Source: Eubacteriaceae bacterium (lineage in GTDB: Bacteria; Bacillota; Clostridia; Lachnospirales; Lachnospiraceae). Taken from it: a DNA stretch of 64,000 bases. The DNA is taken from NCBI GenBank assembly GCA_910574015.1, contig CAJSYQ010000016.1, forward strand, positions 1-64,000. Reading direction: 5' to 3'. A model generated the notes under the pieces. The model ran no database searches, was not told the origin of the DNA, and saw nothing but the letters and a program-made list of their open reading frames with translations. A program made the translations under genes and the position numbers. Each line of letters opens with the position of its first letter. Position 1 is the first letter of the stretch. Below, piece by piece: positions 34,657-43,939 of the stretch.

Positions 34657-36021
34657 TTATCCTACTCCGCCGCTGCTGTCCGCCCCGCTGCTGCCTGAAT
34701 TATTGCCGCTGGTTCCGCTCCCCTCCAAAAGATCTGGAAAGCTCCAGTTCACATCCAGATTGTCATCCGATATTTCTATATTATAGCTTTTAGTCTCACT
34801 GCCCTTTTTCGTCAGCGTCACCGTCACACTGCCGATCACCTTGGCAAAGCTGCACGGCGCCACACCCTTGTATGTGCCGTCCACATAGACCGCCGCTCCC
34901 TCTGGCGCACTGACCGTAATGGTATGATCGGCATCCGTCTTCTTCGCCTCCGGCGCCGACGTGCTGCCGGAAGAGGAAGAATCCGACTTCTGTACCGAAG
35001 AGGAATCACTGTTGACCGATGCCGTCTCCTTCTGCAGATTGATCCGGAACACCGGACTGCTGTCCTTCACTGTGGCGATCCCGGCATATGTGTTATACCC
35101 CTCCAGAACGACCCGGATGGAATGATTTCCATATTTCATGGACACCTTCTTACTGTAATCCGTAAGCCTGCCATTCACATACAGCTCGGCTCCTGGTGGA
35201 TCGATCTCGAAAGAGGCCCGGGCAGTATCCGGCACCTGATTCTGATATTGTGCCATATTAACCTTCGTCACCTGATTTCTCCGCACCTCCAGAGTGGCCG
35301 TTCCCGTCAGATCCCCGTTATCCATAGTAAGCTGCTGCGTGCCCTCCGGTACTACCAGAAGCATGTCCTTCGAAACCGGCAGGATCGCTTCGCCGTGCAG
35401 CGTCAGCACGCCGCCGATAAAGTCATTATAATTGGTGGGCTGGATATAGCCATGGCCCTTTGTCACAATAAGGGAGTATGCCTGTCCCTTTACACCCCGG
35501 AAGGTAACCTCGTCGCTGGAGGTGATCTCCATGGGATCTACCGCTTTTCCCTCGGAAAGAGCCACCAGATTATCATTATAGGCGTAATTCACATCGTCCA
35601 CCGTAATGCGGTTCTTATCCGCGTCCACAAAGATCTTCCGGTTCTCCTGCTCGATAATATCTCCCGACCGCTTCATCTTGGCGACCTTTCCGCCGTTCTG
35701 CCTGATATAAACCTCAAAAACCTCACCCGGAGCTACTTCTTCCATGGAAAGGCTTCTGTCATTCTTAGTAAAAATCTCCGTTCCTCCAGAATACGGATAC
35801 ACTTCCTCCGCGTCCAGAACGGTATTATAAAATGTAATACGGGTGTTAATCGTATCGACGCCCTTTACCACTCCCGTAAAATCTGCTCCCTTTTCATATT
35901 CCACCGATTTGTTGGGATTCTCCGTCGGCGCCGGTTTCTTCTTCTGCTTCGCGCAGCCGCCCAGAAACACAAGGATCGCCAGTGTACAGAGAACTCCCAC
36001 ACCCCATTTTTTATCCTTCAT
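34657..36021 (-). CDS. Lipoprotein with PEGA domains
   Basis: A 454-residue lipoprotein (lipobox LGGC after a hydrophobic signal). The N-terminal half is unassigned beta-rich sequence. Two PEGA-type modules follow: ASFEIDPPGAELYVNGRLT...YGNHSIRVVLEGY and ITVSAPEGAAVYVDGTYKG...GSVTVTLTKKG, separated by a Ser-rich linker. The C-terminus is a Gly/Ser tail. PEGA domains occur in surface and S-layer-related proteins. It sits between the CotS-like gene and pgm on the same strand. Function unknown. Confidence 0.82.
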   Translation of the reverse strand: MKDKKWGVGVLCTLAILVFLGGCAKQKKKPAPTENPNKSVEYEKGADFTGVVKGVDTINTRITFYNTVLDAEEVYPYSGGTEIFTKNDRSLSMEEVAPGEVFEVYIRQNGGKVAKMKRSGDIIEQENRKIFVDADKNRITVDDVNYAYNDNLVALSEGKAVDPMEITSSDEVTFRGVKGQAYSLIVTKGHGYIQPTNYNDFIGGVLTLHGEAILPVSKDMLLVVPEGTQQLTMDNGDLTGTATLEVRRNQVTKVNMAQYQNQVPDTARASFEIDPPGAELYVNGRLTDYSKKVSMKYGNHSIRVVLEGYNTYAGIATVKDSSPVFRINLQKETASVNSDSSSVQKSDSSSSGSTSAPEAKKTDADHTITVSAPEGAAVYVDGTYKGVAPCSFAKVIGSVTVTLTKKGSETKSYNIEISDDNLDVNWSFPDLLEGSGTSGNNSGSSGADSSGGVG

Positions 36022-36076
36022 ACTGCCACCTGCCAGATTATCTAATATAGTTCATTATTATACCACAGAAATTCAT

Positions 36077-37081
36077 TTATGACCAGTGATCATTTGGTGT
36101 CTCACCCAAAAATTTATCCTTGGCCTCCTCCCGCTCCCTGACACTGATAAGTTTCTCCATATTCTTATCGGATATCCATGTTTTTTTGCCGTTCATATAC
36201 TGGCTCATGAGTTTCCAGAACTTCACCGGATAGGTCAGGATCGTCCACAGGAATTCATATTCTTCCGTCTCCATTCCCGCCTCGCTGCGGTATCCCTCCA
36301 GCACGGCCTCCCCCTTCTCCCTCTGCCAGGCATTCTTCTCCATAACCTTTCTTAGGAAATATGCCAGATCCATCAGCTGGATCCCGTACTGCGCATGTTC
36401 AAAATTCGTAGTGGCGATTCCCTTCTTCGTATAAATGAGGTTGTGATAATTATATTCTCCATGGCACACATCCCTCGTCTCCCTGCCGTGCTTCTGCCAG
36501 TAGGAGGATTTCTGCAGACGCGCGGCGGCCTTCTCTGCTTTTCGGTAGAATTCCGGAAAACAGGAGAGAGCACACAGCTCAAAATCATTTTTTCTCTTCT
36601 TATCCTTCATAAAATGATACACCCGTTTCATCTCGCGGTTCCTTCTCTCATACCGCCGGAAGAGATCTTCCTCCATGCAGACCGGCCCCTCCGACATCCC
36701 CTGCAGCTGCCTGTGCAGCTGTCCTAAGTTCCGCGCCGCCTTCTCCAGCCCCTGGCAGCTCCGGTAATCGCAGGAATCCCCGTAGTACCACTGATACACG
36801 ACAAATTTTTCCCCGCTCTCCCACTCCGTCACGGGATTCCCTTCTATATTATTGACAACCCTGTCTGTCAAAGCCATACCCCGCTGCGCCAGCCTCTCCT
36901 TCACTTCATTTTCAAAGGTGAAATGTGCACGGATCCTCTCGTACTCACGCATCAGCCGGGGTCCCTCACTGGTATCAAGGAGCACCGCTCCCCTTGCACG
37001 GTTCCGGTTTTTTACCTGAAAACTGTATTTTCCCAGTGTCAGTTCCTGTTTATCTTCCACAAAACCCCTCCTTATATTCAT
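36077..37081 (-). CDS. CotS-family spore coat protein (kinase-like fold)
   Basis: A 334-residue protein of the CotS/aminoglycoside-phosphotransferase-like fold. The pseudo-catalytic loop reads VCHGEYNYHNLIY (the usual HGD is HGE), and the metal-binding segment is NFEHAQYGIQLMDLAYFLRK. These changes are typical of CotS proteins, which are structural components of the spore coat and may retain nucleotide binding. Its presence indicates endospore formation. It lies 55 bp upstream of the PEGA lipoprotein and may be cotranscribed with it. Confidence 0.83.
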   Translation of the reverse strand: MNIRRGFVEDKQELTLGKYSFQVKNRNRARGAVLLDTSEGPRLMREYERIRAHFTFENEVKERLAQRGMALTDRVVNNIEGNPVTEWESGEKFVVYQWYYGDSCDYRSCQGLEKAARNLGQLHRQLQGMSEGPVCMEEDLFRRYERRNREMKRVYHFMKDKKRKNDFELCALSCFPEFYRKAEKAAARLQKSSYWQKHGRETRDVCHGEYNYHNLIYTKKGIATTNFEHAQYGIQLMDLAYFLRKVMEKNAWQREKGEAVLEGYRSEAGMETEEYEFLWTILTYPVKFWKLMSQYMNGKKTWISDKNMEKLISVREREEAKDKFLGETPNDHWS

Positions 37082-37212
37082 GCCAATCCAGATGCGGATG
37101 ACACGGTGTACTGTTGTCTGCCTTTAATCATATGATTTCAGAATAAAAATATGCCTGCATCATAATTATTTTTCTGCATCGTATAATGATAAAAAACCCT
37201 GGGAGCGGACAA

Positions 37213-38943
37213 TTGAGATATTTCTATAAAATAACCGCCCTCCTGATGATAATCTTTACCCTTACCGGCTGCCTGCCGGCTCAGAATACGGCAGATAACC
37301 CGGATTTTGCAGCATTTACGGATGAACTCTTCCGCAGTGAAGCAAACTCGGACTCCCTGACACTGAACTATACCCTGGCACACCCCGAAAACTATGGCAT
37401 TACGGAACTGCCAGGCGGTTTCCAGCCCTTTTCCTATGAGGATCTTGCCGCCAACGGGCCGGCATTGGAAAATCTCCTTGCCACAGCCGAAAGCTATGAC
37501 AGAGACAGCCTTTCCCTGAAACAGCAGATTCTGCAGGATGTCCTCTGCGACTCCCTTCAGACCGATATCCAGGGTACGAAATTCGCTGCTTTTTCCGGCG
37601 CCCTGGGGCCCACCACCGGAATCCAGGCGCAGCTCCCCGTACTTCTGGCAGAATTCCGGATCGGGGACAGGTCCGATCTGGAACAATATTTCTCCCTTCT
37701 TATGTCAGTGCCGGATTATTTCCGCTCTCTCCTCACCCTGGAGCAGAAGAAAAGCGAACTCGGAACACTGGCCTGCCGCACCAGTCTGGAACACATTATC
37801 AGTCAGTGCAGGGAGTTTCTCCAGTCCGGCGGTTTTACCGTCCTGACGACAACCTTCCAAAAAAAGATCGCCGGTGCCGACTTCCTGTCCGAAAAAGAAA
37901 AAGCTGACAGTCTCTCCCGTCATGAAGACTGTATCCGGCAGTATCTTACTCCCGCCTACCAGAGCCTCACCGACGGACTGACAAAGCTGCTGCCGCTGGC
38001 CATGGACAACGGCAGCCTCTCCTCCCGCCCGGAGGGCGGCTCCTACTACTCCCATCTTGTAAAACGCATCACCGGCTCCTCCCTCTCCGTGGATGAGCTG
38101 GAATCCCTTATGAAAGAGAAGCTGGATACGGCGCAGGACACCCTGCTGGCATATGCCAAGAAGGATCCCTCTCTTTTCAGCACCTGTCAGAGCTATGTGG
38201 GAGACTACCCCTCTACCGATTCTATCCTGACGGCGCTGCAGAAACGGATGACAGCCGACTTTCCTCAAATGACCGACAGTTCCTATGAGATCAAATATGT
38301 AGATGAGGCTCTGGAGGACTATCTCAGCCCCGCCTTCTATCTGACGCCTCCTCTGGATGACAGCCGGACAAATGTGATCTACATCAACAATTCCAGCCGC
38401 TTTGACGCCTCCTCCCTCTTTAACACGCTGGCGCATGAAGGATATCCGGGACACCTCTACCAGACCTGCTATATGCACAGTAAAAATCTGCCGGCGCTCC
38501 GTTACCTTCTGGATTACGGCGGCTACACGGAGGGGTGGGCCACCTATGCCGAGATCTACTCCTACAAATATACGGGGGTTTCCAAGGACGAGATCGGCAT
38601 CCTCCGAAACAATATGGTGGTATCCCTCTGTCTCTATGGACTCTGTGATATCGGGGTTCACGCCCGAGGCTGGAGCCGGGAAGAACTGTTGTCCTTCCTG
38701 AACGGCTATGGCTCCTGGGGCCGGGAAACCGCCGACTCCATCTATGACGCCGTGACGGACGAACCGGCCTCCTATTTAAAATACACGGCGGGATACCTGG
38801 AATTTATGCGTCTAAAGGATAAGATGAAGGAAAAGCTGGGAGACCGCTATTCAGAAAAAACCTTCCATACCTACGTCCTGAATATGGGTCCGGCATCATT
38901 TGACATATTAGAAAAATATATCCAGAGGTATGGGGAATTATAG
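37213..38943 (+). CDS. DUF885 family lipoprotein, putative zinc peptidase
   Basis: A 576-residue lipoprotein: MRYFYKITALL start, hydrophobic core and lipobox LTGC. The C-terminal DUF885 domain has the zinc motif HEGYPGH (first His near residue 408) and a downstream GYTEGWATYAE motif, the conserved pair of this gluzincin-like family. It probably cleaves short peptides outside the cell. I prefer the TTG start at 37213, which has GGGAG seven bases upstream and gives a compact signal peptide; the ATG at 37186 has no binding site. It is divergent from the CotS-like gene. Confidence 0.85.
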   Translation: MRYFYKITALLMIIFTLTGCLPAQNTADNPDFAAFTDELFRSEANSDSLTLNYTLAHPENYGITELPGGFQPFSYEDLAANGPALENLLATAESYDRDSLSLKQQILQDVLCDSLQTDIQGTKFAAFSGALGPTTGIQAQLPVLLAEFRIGDRSDLEQYFSLLMSVPDYFRSLLTLEQKKSELGTLACRTSLEHIISQCREFLQSGGFTVLTTTFQKKIAGADFLSEKEKADSLSRHEDCIRQYLTPAYQSLTDGLTKLLPLAMDNGSLSSRPEGGSYYSHLVKRITGSSLSVDELESLMKEKLDTAQDTLLAYAKKDPSLFSTCQSYVGDYPSTDSILTALQKRMTADFPQMTDSSYEIKYVDEALEDYLSPAFYLTPPLDDSRTNVIYINNSSRFDASSLFNTLAHEGYPGHLYQTCYMHSKNLPALRYLLDYGGYTEGWATYAEIYSYKYTGVSKDEIGILRNNMVVSLCLYGLCDIGVHARGWSREELLSFLNGYGSWGRETADSIYDAVTDEPASYLKYTAGYLEFMRLKDKMKEKLGDRYSEKTFHTYVLNMGPASFDILEKYIQRYGEL

Positions 38944-38949
38944 GTACTG

Positions 38950-39141
38950 CCAATGGCAATGTTTACTGCTATACTTCTTCAATTCCTCTGGGGCACTGTG
39001 TGTGCGGTCTATATGAGGCAGCAGGTATAAAAAAACCACCCCGGGGCATTCCATCTTTATTACCACAATGCACTACCGGGATGGGAAATGGCTGATACAC
39101 GACTCAACGGTTCTGGAGAGCCCTGTGTATTACCTGAGATA
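38950..39141 (+). pseudogene. Short relic, possibly transglutaminase-like C-terminus
   Basis: Two overlapping frames carry plausible coding remains: GHCVCGLYEAAGIKK, then a frame break to PGHSIFITTMHYRDGKWLIHDSTV ending in a stop (TAA) at about 39141. The pattern Cys...Ala-Gly-Ile...Gly-His...DGKW...HDSTV resembles bacterial transglutaminase-like domains (Cys, His, Asp triad). It has no start codon and is too short to be functional. Identification is tentative. Confidence 0.35.
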
Positions 39142-39149
39142 ATATTCAA

Positions 39150-40460
39150 TTACTTCTTAAGAGATTCTTCCTGAAGCCGGTCAAATTCCGCCATACACTC
39201 ATCCACCGATGCGCCGTTTAACAGCTTCCGCACAATAAGACAGGTATTTCCCCACTGCTCCACATTCATTGACGCATTGGCTCCTAGCACGTATACATTC
39301 TCTTTTATCCTGTCATTCAGGGGTTTTAGTGCCGGTATGCAGTCCACCTCCACATTTTTGGACGGGGAGATGACCTTATTGGTCTCAGAATAGACCTGAA
39401 GCGCCTTATCCGAAGCGATCACATCCAGCACACGCATGGCATCTTCCGCATGCTCCGCCTTTGTACTGATGCCGTATCCGGTAATGGAGATTACCGGCAT
39501 CGGCCCCCGGCTGGTGGGGAATCCGATGACCTGCATGTTGAAATCCAGATCCCCGTAGGCAGTATCCGAATTTGCCGCCCCCCAGTAGGCCATAACGATA
39601 GGTGTCTTCTGATCCCGAAAGTCCTGTCCCTCTCCTTCGATGGCCTCACTGACGCTGGCTTTCTCCGCATCAATATACCCCCTGTCAATCATTTTCTTAA
39701 GGAACTTAAATCCGGGACGCATATAATCACTGTATTTACTCTTTCCGCTGTTCAGCGCCGCAATCTCTGTTTGTGCATTCCCGCCATTATACAGATCCGC
39801 ATAAGCCTGTGCCAGAACAAAGGTCTCCAGCCACCAACGGTTTGCCCCTACCGGTGTTTCAATCCCGTTTTCCTTAAATACCCTGCAGCATTCAAGAAAC
39901 TCTTCCGGTGTTTCTGGCTGCTTCAGGTTATACCGGTCAAACATATCCTGATTGATAAACAGACCGTAGGCCACTACTTCCTGGGGCACCGCCACCAGCT
40001 TTCCGTCAATGGTATTGGCCGCCTTCACCACATCCCGGAGATTTTTGGCACATTCCAGTCCCGACAGATCCATAAGCTTTCCCTCTTCTGCCAGAAGCCG
40101 GATGGTATCCGGATTCAGCAGGTATAGATCATCCACATCATTGCGGGCTCTGTCAAAAGCCACATCATCATACGTCTTATCCTGATGATCCTCCGCCGTA
40201 TAGGTATGGTAATCCACTGTTATCCCCAGCTGTTCCTCCGCCATGCGGATCGTCTTATCGGCAGCATTTCTCGCCACATTGTCCGCATCGGGATCCGTTT
40301 TTTCCATGGGACTGAACAAGCTTACCGTCCGTACATTGTCCTCCTTCTGCTGCACTAGATTTACATCCGGTTCTACGGGCTGGGAGCAGGCTGACATAAC
40401 AACCAGAAGTCCGCCCGCCAGACATGCCGTCCCCAGTCTCTTTAACCTGTTTCCTTTCAT
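39150..40460 (-). CDS. Extracellular solute-binding lipoprotein (ABC family 1), orphan
   Basis: A 436-residue lipoprotein with signal MKGNRLKRLGTACLAGG and lipobox MSAC. The mature part has the carbohydrate-type solute-binding fold (AEDHQDKTYDDVAFDRA, LVAVPQEVVAYGLFINQDMFDRYN, IVMAYWGAANSD). No ABC permease or ATPase is nearby. The gene lies 12 bp downstream of a hybrid histidine kinase on the same strand. This arrangement suggests a ligand-sensing accessory protein for the kinase rather than an importer subunit. Ligand unknown. Confidence 0.88.
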   Translation of the reverse strand: MKGNRLKRLGTACLAGGLLVVMSACSQPVEPDVNLVQQKEDNVRTVSLFSPMEKTDPDADNVARNAADKTIRMAEEQLGITVDYHTYTAEDHQDKTYDDVAFDRARNDVDDLYLLNPDTIRLLAEEGKLMDLSGLECAKNLRDVVKAANTIDGKLVAVPQEVVAYGLFINQDMFDRYNLKQPETPEEFLECCRVFKENGIETPVGANRWWLETFVLAQAYADLYNGGNAQTEIAALNSGKSKYSDYMRPGFKFLKKMIDRGYIDAEKASVSEAIEGEGQDFRDQKTPIVMAYWGAANSDTAYGDLDFNMQVIGFPTSRGPMPVISITGYGISTKAEHAEDAMRVLDVIASDKALQVYSETNKVISPSKNVEVDCIPALKPLNDRIKENVYVLGANASMNVEQWGNTCLIVRKLLNGASVDECMAEFDRLQEESLKK

Positions 40461-40472
40461 ACCTATGCTCCT

Positions 40473-42686
40473 TTATTCCTCATGTCTTTCCTGCGCTTTT
40501 CTTATATACTGATACACCACTTTTTTTAACAATTCCACATCCACCGGTTTCGCCAGATGAAAATTCATCCCGGCATTCAGCGCCTCTTTTTCATCCTCGG
40601 CAAAGGCGTTTGCTGTCATGGCAAAGATAGGAATCTTCGCGGCGTCCTGGCGTGCCAGCGCCCGGATTGCCTTTGTCGCCTCATAGCCGTTCATCACCGG
40701 CATCTGCACATCCATAAGGATTGCATCAAACTCGCCCTCCTCCGATTCCTCAAAACGATCCAGTACCATCCTGCCGTTCTCGGCAATCACACATCCTGCC
40801 CCCTCCATGGACAAAATCTCTGATAAGATCTCCGCATTGATCTCATTATCCTCGGCTGCAAGAAAATTCAGGCCCTGCAGGCTGTTATACTCTACCCCTT
40901 CCGGATCACCGTCTGAACCAGAGCCCTCTGCCTGGCTGCCGGACTCATGTTCCGATATACTCAGCTCCATATCCACCCGGAACAGACTTCCCTTGTCCAC
41001 CTCACTGAACACTTCAATGGTCCCGCCCATAAGCTCCACAAGGTTTTTGGTGATCGCCATGCCAAGCCCGGTGCCCTGAACCTTATTCGTCGTACTGTTC
41101 TCCGCTCTGGTAAACACGTCAAAAATCGTCTTTAGATATTCCTCGGTCATCCCATATCCATTGTCCTCTACCTCAATGCGGATCCGCTCAAACTGGCTGG
41201 AGTGCTGCTTTAAACCAATAAAGCGAAGCCAGATGCTGCCGCCCTCCTGGGTATATTTCACGGCATTGGAAAGAAGGTTGATAAGAACCTGGTTGATCCT
41301 GGTCTCATCCCCCAGCAGATATTCGTGCCTGATATCCTTTATCTCCACATGGAATTCCTGTTCCTTTGCGCCGGCCATAGGCCGGATGATGGCGTCAATG
41401 GATGCGATCAGATCATCCATGGCGAATTCCTCCTCCGACAGCACCACCTTTCCGCTCTCAATCTTGGAAACCTCCAGTATATCGTTAATAAGACTGAGCA
41501 GATGCTGTCCCGACGCCATAATCTTCTTTGTGTATTCCCGCACCTTATCCGGGTTTTCTGCTTCCCTGGAAAGCAGAGTCGTGAATCCGATCACCGCATT
41601 CATCGGGGTGCGGATATCATGGGACATATTTGAGAGAAACATTGTCTTGGCGTTGCTGGCAAGCTGCGCCGCATGCAGCGCCTCCTTCAGTTGTTTGTTG
41701 TGCTCCTCTCTCTCGGCTTCCCGCTCCCGCATGATCCTTCTGTGCTGTCTCTGGTTCATATAGTACAGGATGCAACACAGGATAAATGCGCTCATCATGA
41801 CAGCCACCACAACAATGATATTATAGGTGACGGTTTTCGCCTCCTGCTGGATGGCCTCCGTAGGAACATAGCCGATGAGACAGACCGTGCCGTCATTCAC
41901 CATCCAGATAAAGTTTAGTGAATTTCTGCCCCGGATCTCATGATAGAACATCATATCCTTTCTATTTTGCACGCAGGAATTGATCTGTCCCCGGAGATCT
42001 TCTTCATAAATATCGTTGGCCCTGTAAAAATCCTCCAGATTCAGGTGGCCGGCATTCCGTTCCCCCATGCCCTTTGGCTTCAGCACAAATCGCTCCGTCT
42101 TCACGTCCATAATATAGAGCATGGCCTGTTTATTGTAAAATCCGTCGGGAAGCGACTGGTCAAGAGAATCATAGGTATACTCCACATACAGCCACCCCAG
42201 CTTCTCTCCGTCCCTTTCCACCGGACATTTGATCGTATACGCCCAGGTTCCCATATAATTGATGTAGGAACGGGAAACCTCCATATCCTGAATCATCCCG
42301 CTGGGAGTAAATGCCATTCCCTTCTCGGAAAAGCTCTCCCCGGTACTGGAGATCCCTTTCGTCTCCCCGGCGCGGATCAGTGAGATCTTTACCATGGACT
42401 GGTTTCTCTGATAGGAACGTATATACTCCTCCAGATCTTCCCGTTCCGCCAGCTCCTGCGCCATAAGTTTCTGAAATTCCGCCCCATTCTTCCAGATGGA
42501 CTCAATCGTACACTTTACAAGATCCAGTTTCTCGTTGAGGTTCTGGATTGCTGCCGTTGACATTTCTCTTGATATCCTCCGGGACACAAAAAATACCACG
42601 CAGCCAAATATGCAAAAAATTACTAGAATGGACACAAACAGGGAAAACCGTTTGTCTGTTCCTTTTTTATCACTGTTTTCTCTCAT
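40473..42686 (-). CDS. Membrane hybrid histidine kinase with receiver domain
   Basis: A 737-residue sensor kinase. The N-terminal helix (about residues 15-35) and a second one near residues 290-315 enclose a Cache-like extracellular domain. The kinase core has the H box FLSNMSHDIRTPMNAVIGF, N box LINLLSNAVKYT, G1 VEDNGYGM and G2 GTGLGMAITKNL. The C-terminal receiver holds the phosphoacceptor Asp in ILMDVQMPVMNGYEA and the conserved Lys in HLAKPVD. No output domain or partner regulator is adjacent. The solute-binding lipoprotein downstream is its likely sensory partner. Confidence 0.93.
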   Translation of the reverse strand: MRENSDKKGTDKRFSLFVSILVIFCIFGCVVFFVSRRISREMSTAAIQNLNEKLDLVKCTIESIWKNGAEFQKLMAQELAEREDLEEYIRSYQRNQSMVKISLIRAGETKGISSTGESFSEKGMAFTPSGMIQDMEVSRSYINYMGTWAYTIKCPVERDGEKLGWLYVEYTYDSLDQSLPDGFYNKQAMLYIMDVKTERFVLKPKGMGERNAGHLNLEDFYRANDIYEEDLRGQINSCVQNRKDMMFYHEIRGRNSLNFIWMVNDGTVCLIGYVPTEAIQQEAKTVTYNIIVVVAVMMSAFILCCILYYMNQRQHRRIMREREAEREEHNKQLKEALHAAQLASNAKTMFLSNMSHDIRTPMNAVIGFTTLLSREAENPDKVREYTKKIMASGQHLLSLINDILEVSKIESGKVVLSEEEFAMDDLIASIDAIIRPMAGAKEQEFHVEIKDIRHEYLLGDETRINQVLINLLSNAVKYTQEGGSIWLRFIGLKQHSSQFERIRIEVEDNGYGMTEEYLKTIFDVFTRAENSTTNKVQGTGLGMAITKNLVELMGGTIEVFSEVDKGSLFRVDMELSISEHESGSQAEGSGSDGDPEGVEYNSLQGLNFLAAEDNEINAEILSEILSMEGAGCVIAENGRMVLDRFEESEEGEFDAILMDVQMPVMNGYEATKAIRALARQDAAKIPIFAMTANAFAEDEKEALNAGMNFHLAKPVDVELLKKVVYQYIRKAQERHEE

Positions 42687-42815
42687 TCTCACTCACCAGA
42701 TCTTATTGTCTAATCATTCCGTATCAAATTAAATTTCCGCTTATACATCATACGCTACTATCTTTTCGATTGTCAATACTTTTTCTCCAATTATTCCCCG
42801 GGTCATAAAATGTGC

Positions 42816-42844
42816 TTGACAAATAAAATATTTTGCTATATCAT
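42816..42844 (+). promoter_or_regulatory. Promoter of the FUSC gene
   Basis: TTGACA (42816-42821), 17-bp spacer, TATCAT (42839-42844), about 30 bp before the start codon. Confidence 0.7.
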
Positions 42845-42874
42845 GCCTCAATAATCAAAAAAGGAGGAAGAGAA

Positions 42875-43939
42875 ATGACATTTTATCAGGAACTTCAATT
42901 AGATCAGGCGGGCTCGAAAGCGTATATCGCCAGCTTTGAGGCCCCGAAAGACAGATGGAAACACTCTGCTGTCTATCTCTTTAAGGTACTGATCAATATC
43001 GCCTTCTGCACGGCCTTCATCGCCCTCTTCAGTGCTGCCTTCGGCACCAGCAACAGTGTTGCAGGACTTGCGGTGCTCTTGTGCGTTATGGTGTTCCGGC
43101 GCGCCGATCTGGGAATCCACGCCTCCCACGGTGTCCTGGTTATCTTCGCCGTATTCGGCATACTCGCCGCCGGGCCGCATCTCTCAAACCTTGTTCCTGT
43201 GGGCGGGGCATTCTGCATCAATGCCGCATGCATCCTGCTGCTGGTGCTGCTTGGATGTCACAATGTCATAATGTTCAACCATTCCACCTTGGTTCTGGCC
43301 TATCTCCTGATCCAGGGATATGATGTCAGCGGCGAAGTCCTGCAGCGCCGTCTCGTAGGACTTCTCACCGGCGCCTGCCTGACCGCTCTGGTTTATTACC
43401 GGAATCACCGGAAACAAACCTACAAACGCAGCCTGATAAGCCTGTTCCGGGAGTTTGACCTCTCCTCGGCCCGGACCCGGTGGCAGCTCCGTCTTACTTT
43501 CGGGATCTCTGTCATCCTTCTGGCCGTCTCCTGTCTGGGAACCTCCAAAGCGATGTGGGCGGGAATCGCGGCGATGTCTGTATTTGTTCCCTTTCGAAAC
43601 GATCTGGTATACCGCGTAAAACTACGCAGTGCCGGAAGCATACTGGGCAGCATTCTCTTTCTGGCCCTGTATTTTCTCCTGCCGGAGGGCAGTCTCTCCT
43701 ATATGGGCATAATCGGAGGGATCTGCGTGGGATTTTCCGCCAGCTATGGCTGGCAGACCGCCTTCAACGCCATGAGCGCCATCGCCATGGCCGTACCAGT
43801 TTTCGGCCTTCCGGCAGCGGTCCTCCTGCGGATATTTCATAACGTATTCGCCTCTGCCTATGCCTGGCTGTTTGACCGGATCTTTGATCCCCTCCTCTCT
43901 GCCATCCTCGCTGTAACCCGGCGCCGGGTTACAGCCTGA
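42875..43939 (+). CDS. FUSC-family membrane protein (aromatic acid exporter-like)
   Basis: A 354-residue polytopic membrane protein with two clusters of hydrophobic helices (about residues 33-170 and 205-320), the layout of FUSC/aromatic-acid-exporter proteins; the second cluster (RLTFGISVILLAVSCL...MWAGIAAMSVFVPFRNDLVYRVKLRSAGSILGS) is the most family-like. The start at 42875 has AAGGAGGAAG upstream. Its last codons form one half of a 24-bp perfect palindrome and its stop overlaps the end of the convergent relic by 11 bp. Substrate unknown. Confidence 0.8.
   Translation: MTFYQELQLDQAGSKAYIASFEAPKDRWKHSAVYLFKVLINIAFCTAFIALFSAAFGTSNSVAGLAVLLCVMVFRRADLGIHASHGVLVIFAVFGILAAGPHLSNLVPVGGAFCINAACILLLVLLGCHNVIMFNHSTLVLAYLLIQGYDVSGEVLQRRLVGLLTGACLTALVYYRNHRKQTYKRSLISLFREFDLSSARTRWQLRLTFGISVILLAVSCLGTSKAMWAGIAAMSVFVPFRNDLVYRVKLRSAGSILGSILFLALYFLLPEGSLSYMGIIGGICVGFSASYGWQTAFNAMSAIAMAVPVFGLPAAVLLRIFHNVFASAYAWLFDRIFDPLLSAILAVTRRRVTA
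43911..43934. repeat. 24-bp perfect palindrome at convergent gene ends
   Basis: CTGTAACCCGGC followed directly by its reverse complement. It covers the FUSC 3' end and the first bases of the relic on the other strand. It may be a bidirectional terminator core or a recombination scar. Confidence 0.8.

Noticed and set aside
37705-38661. Minus-strand open frame of 318 codons inside the DUF885 gene
   Set aside because: Antisense shadow; the plus strand encodes the HEGYPGH peptidase with signal peptide.
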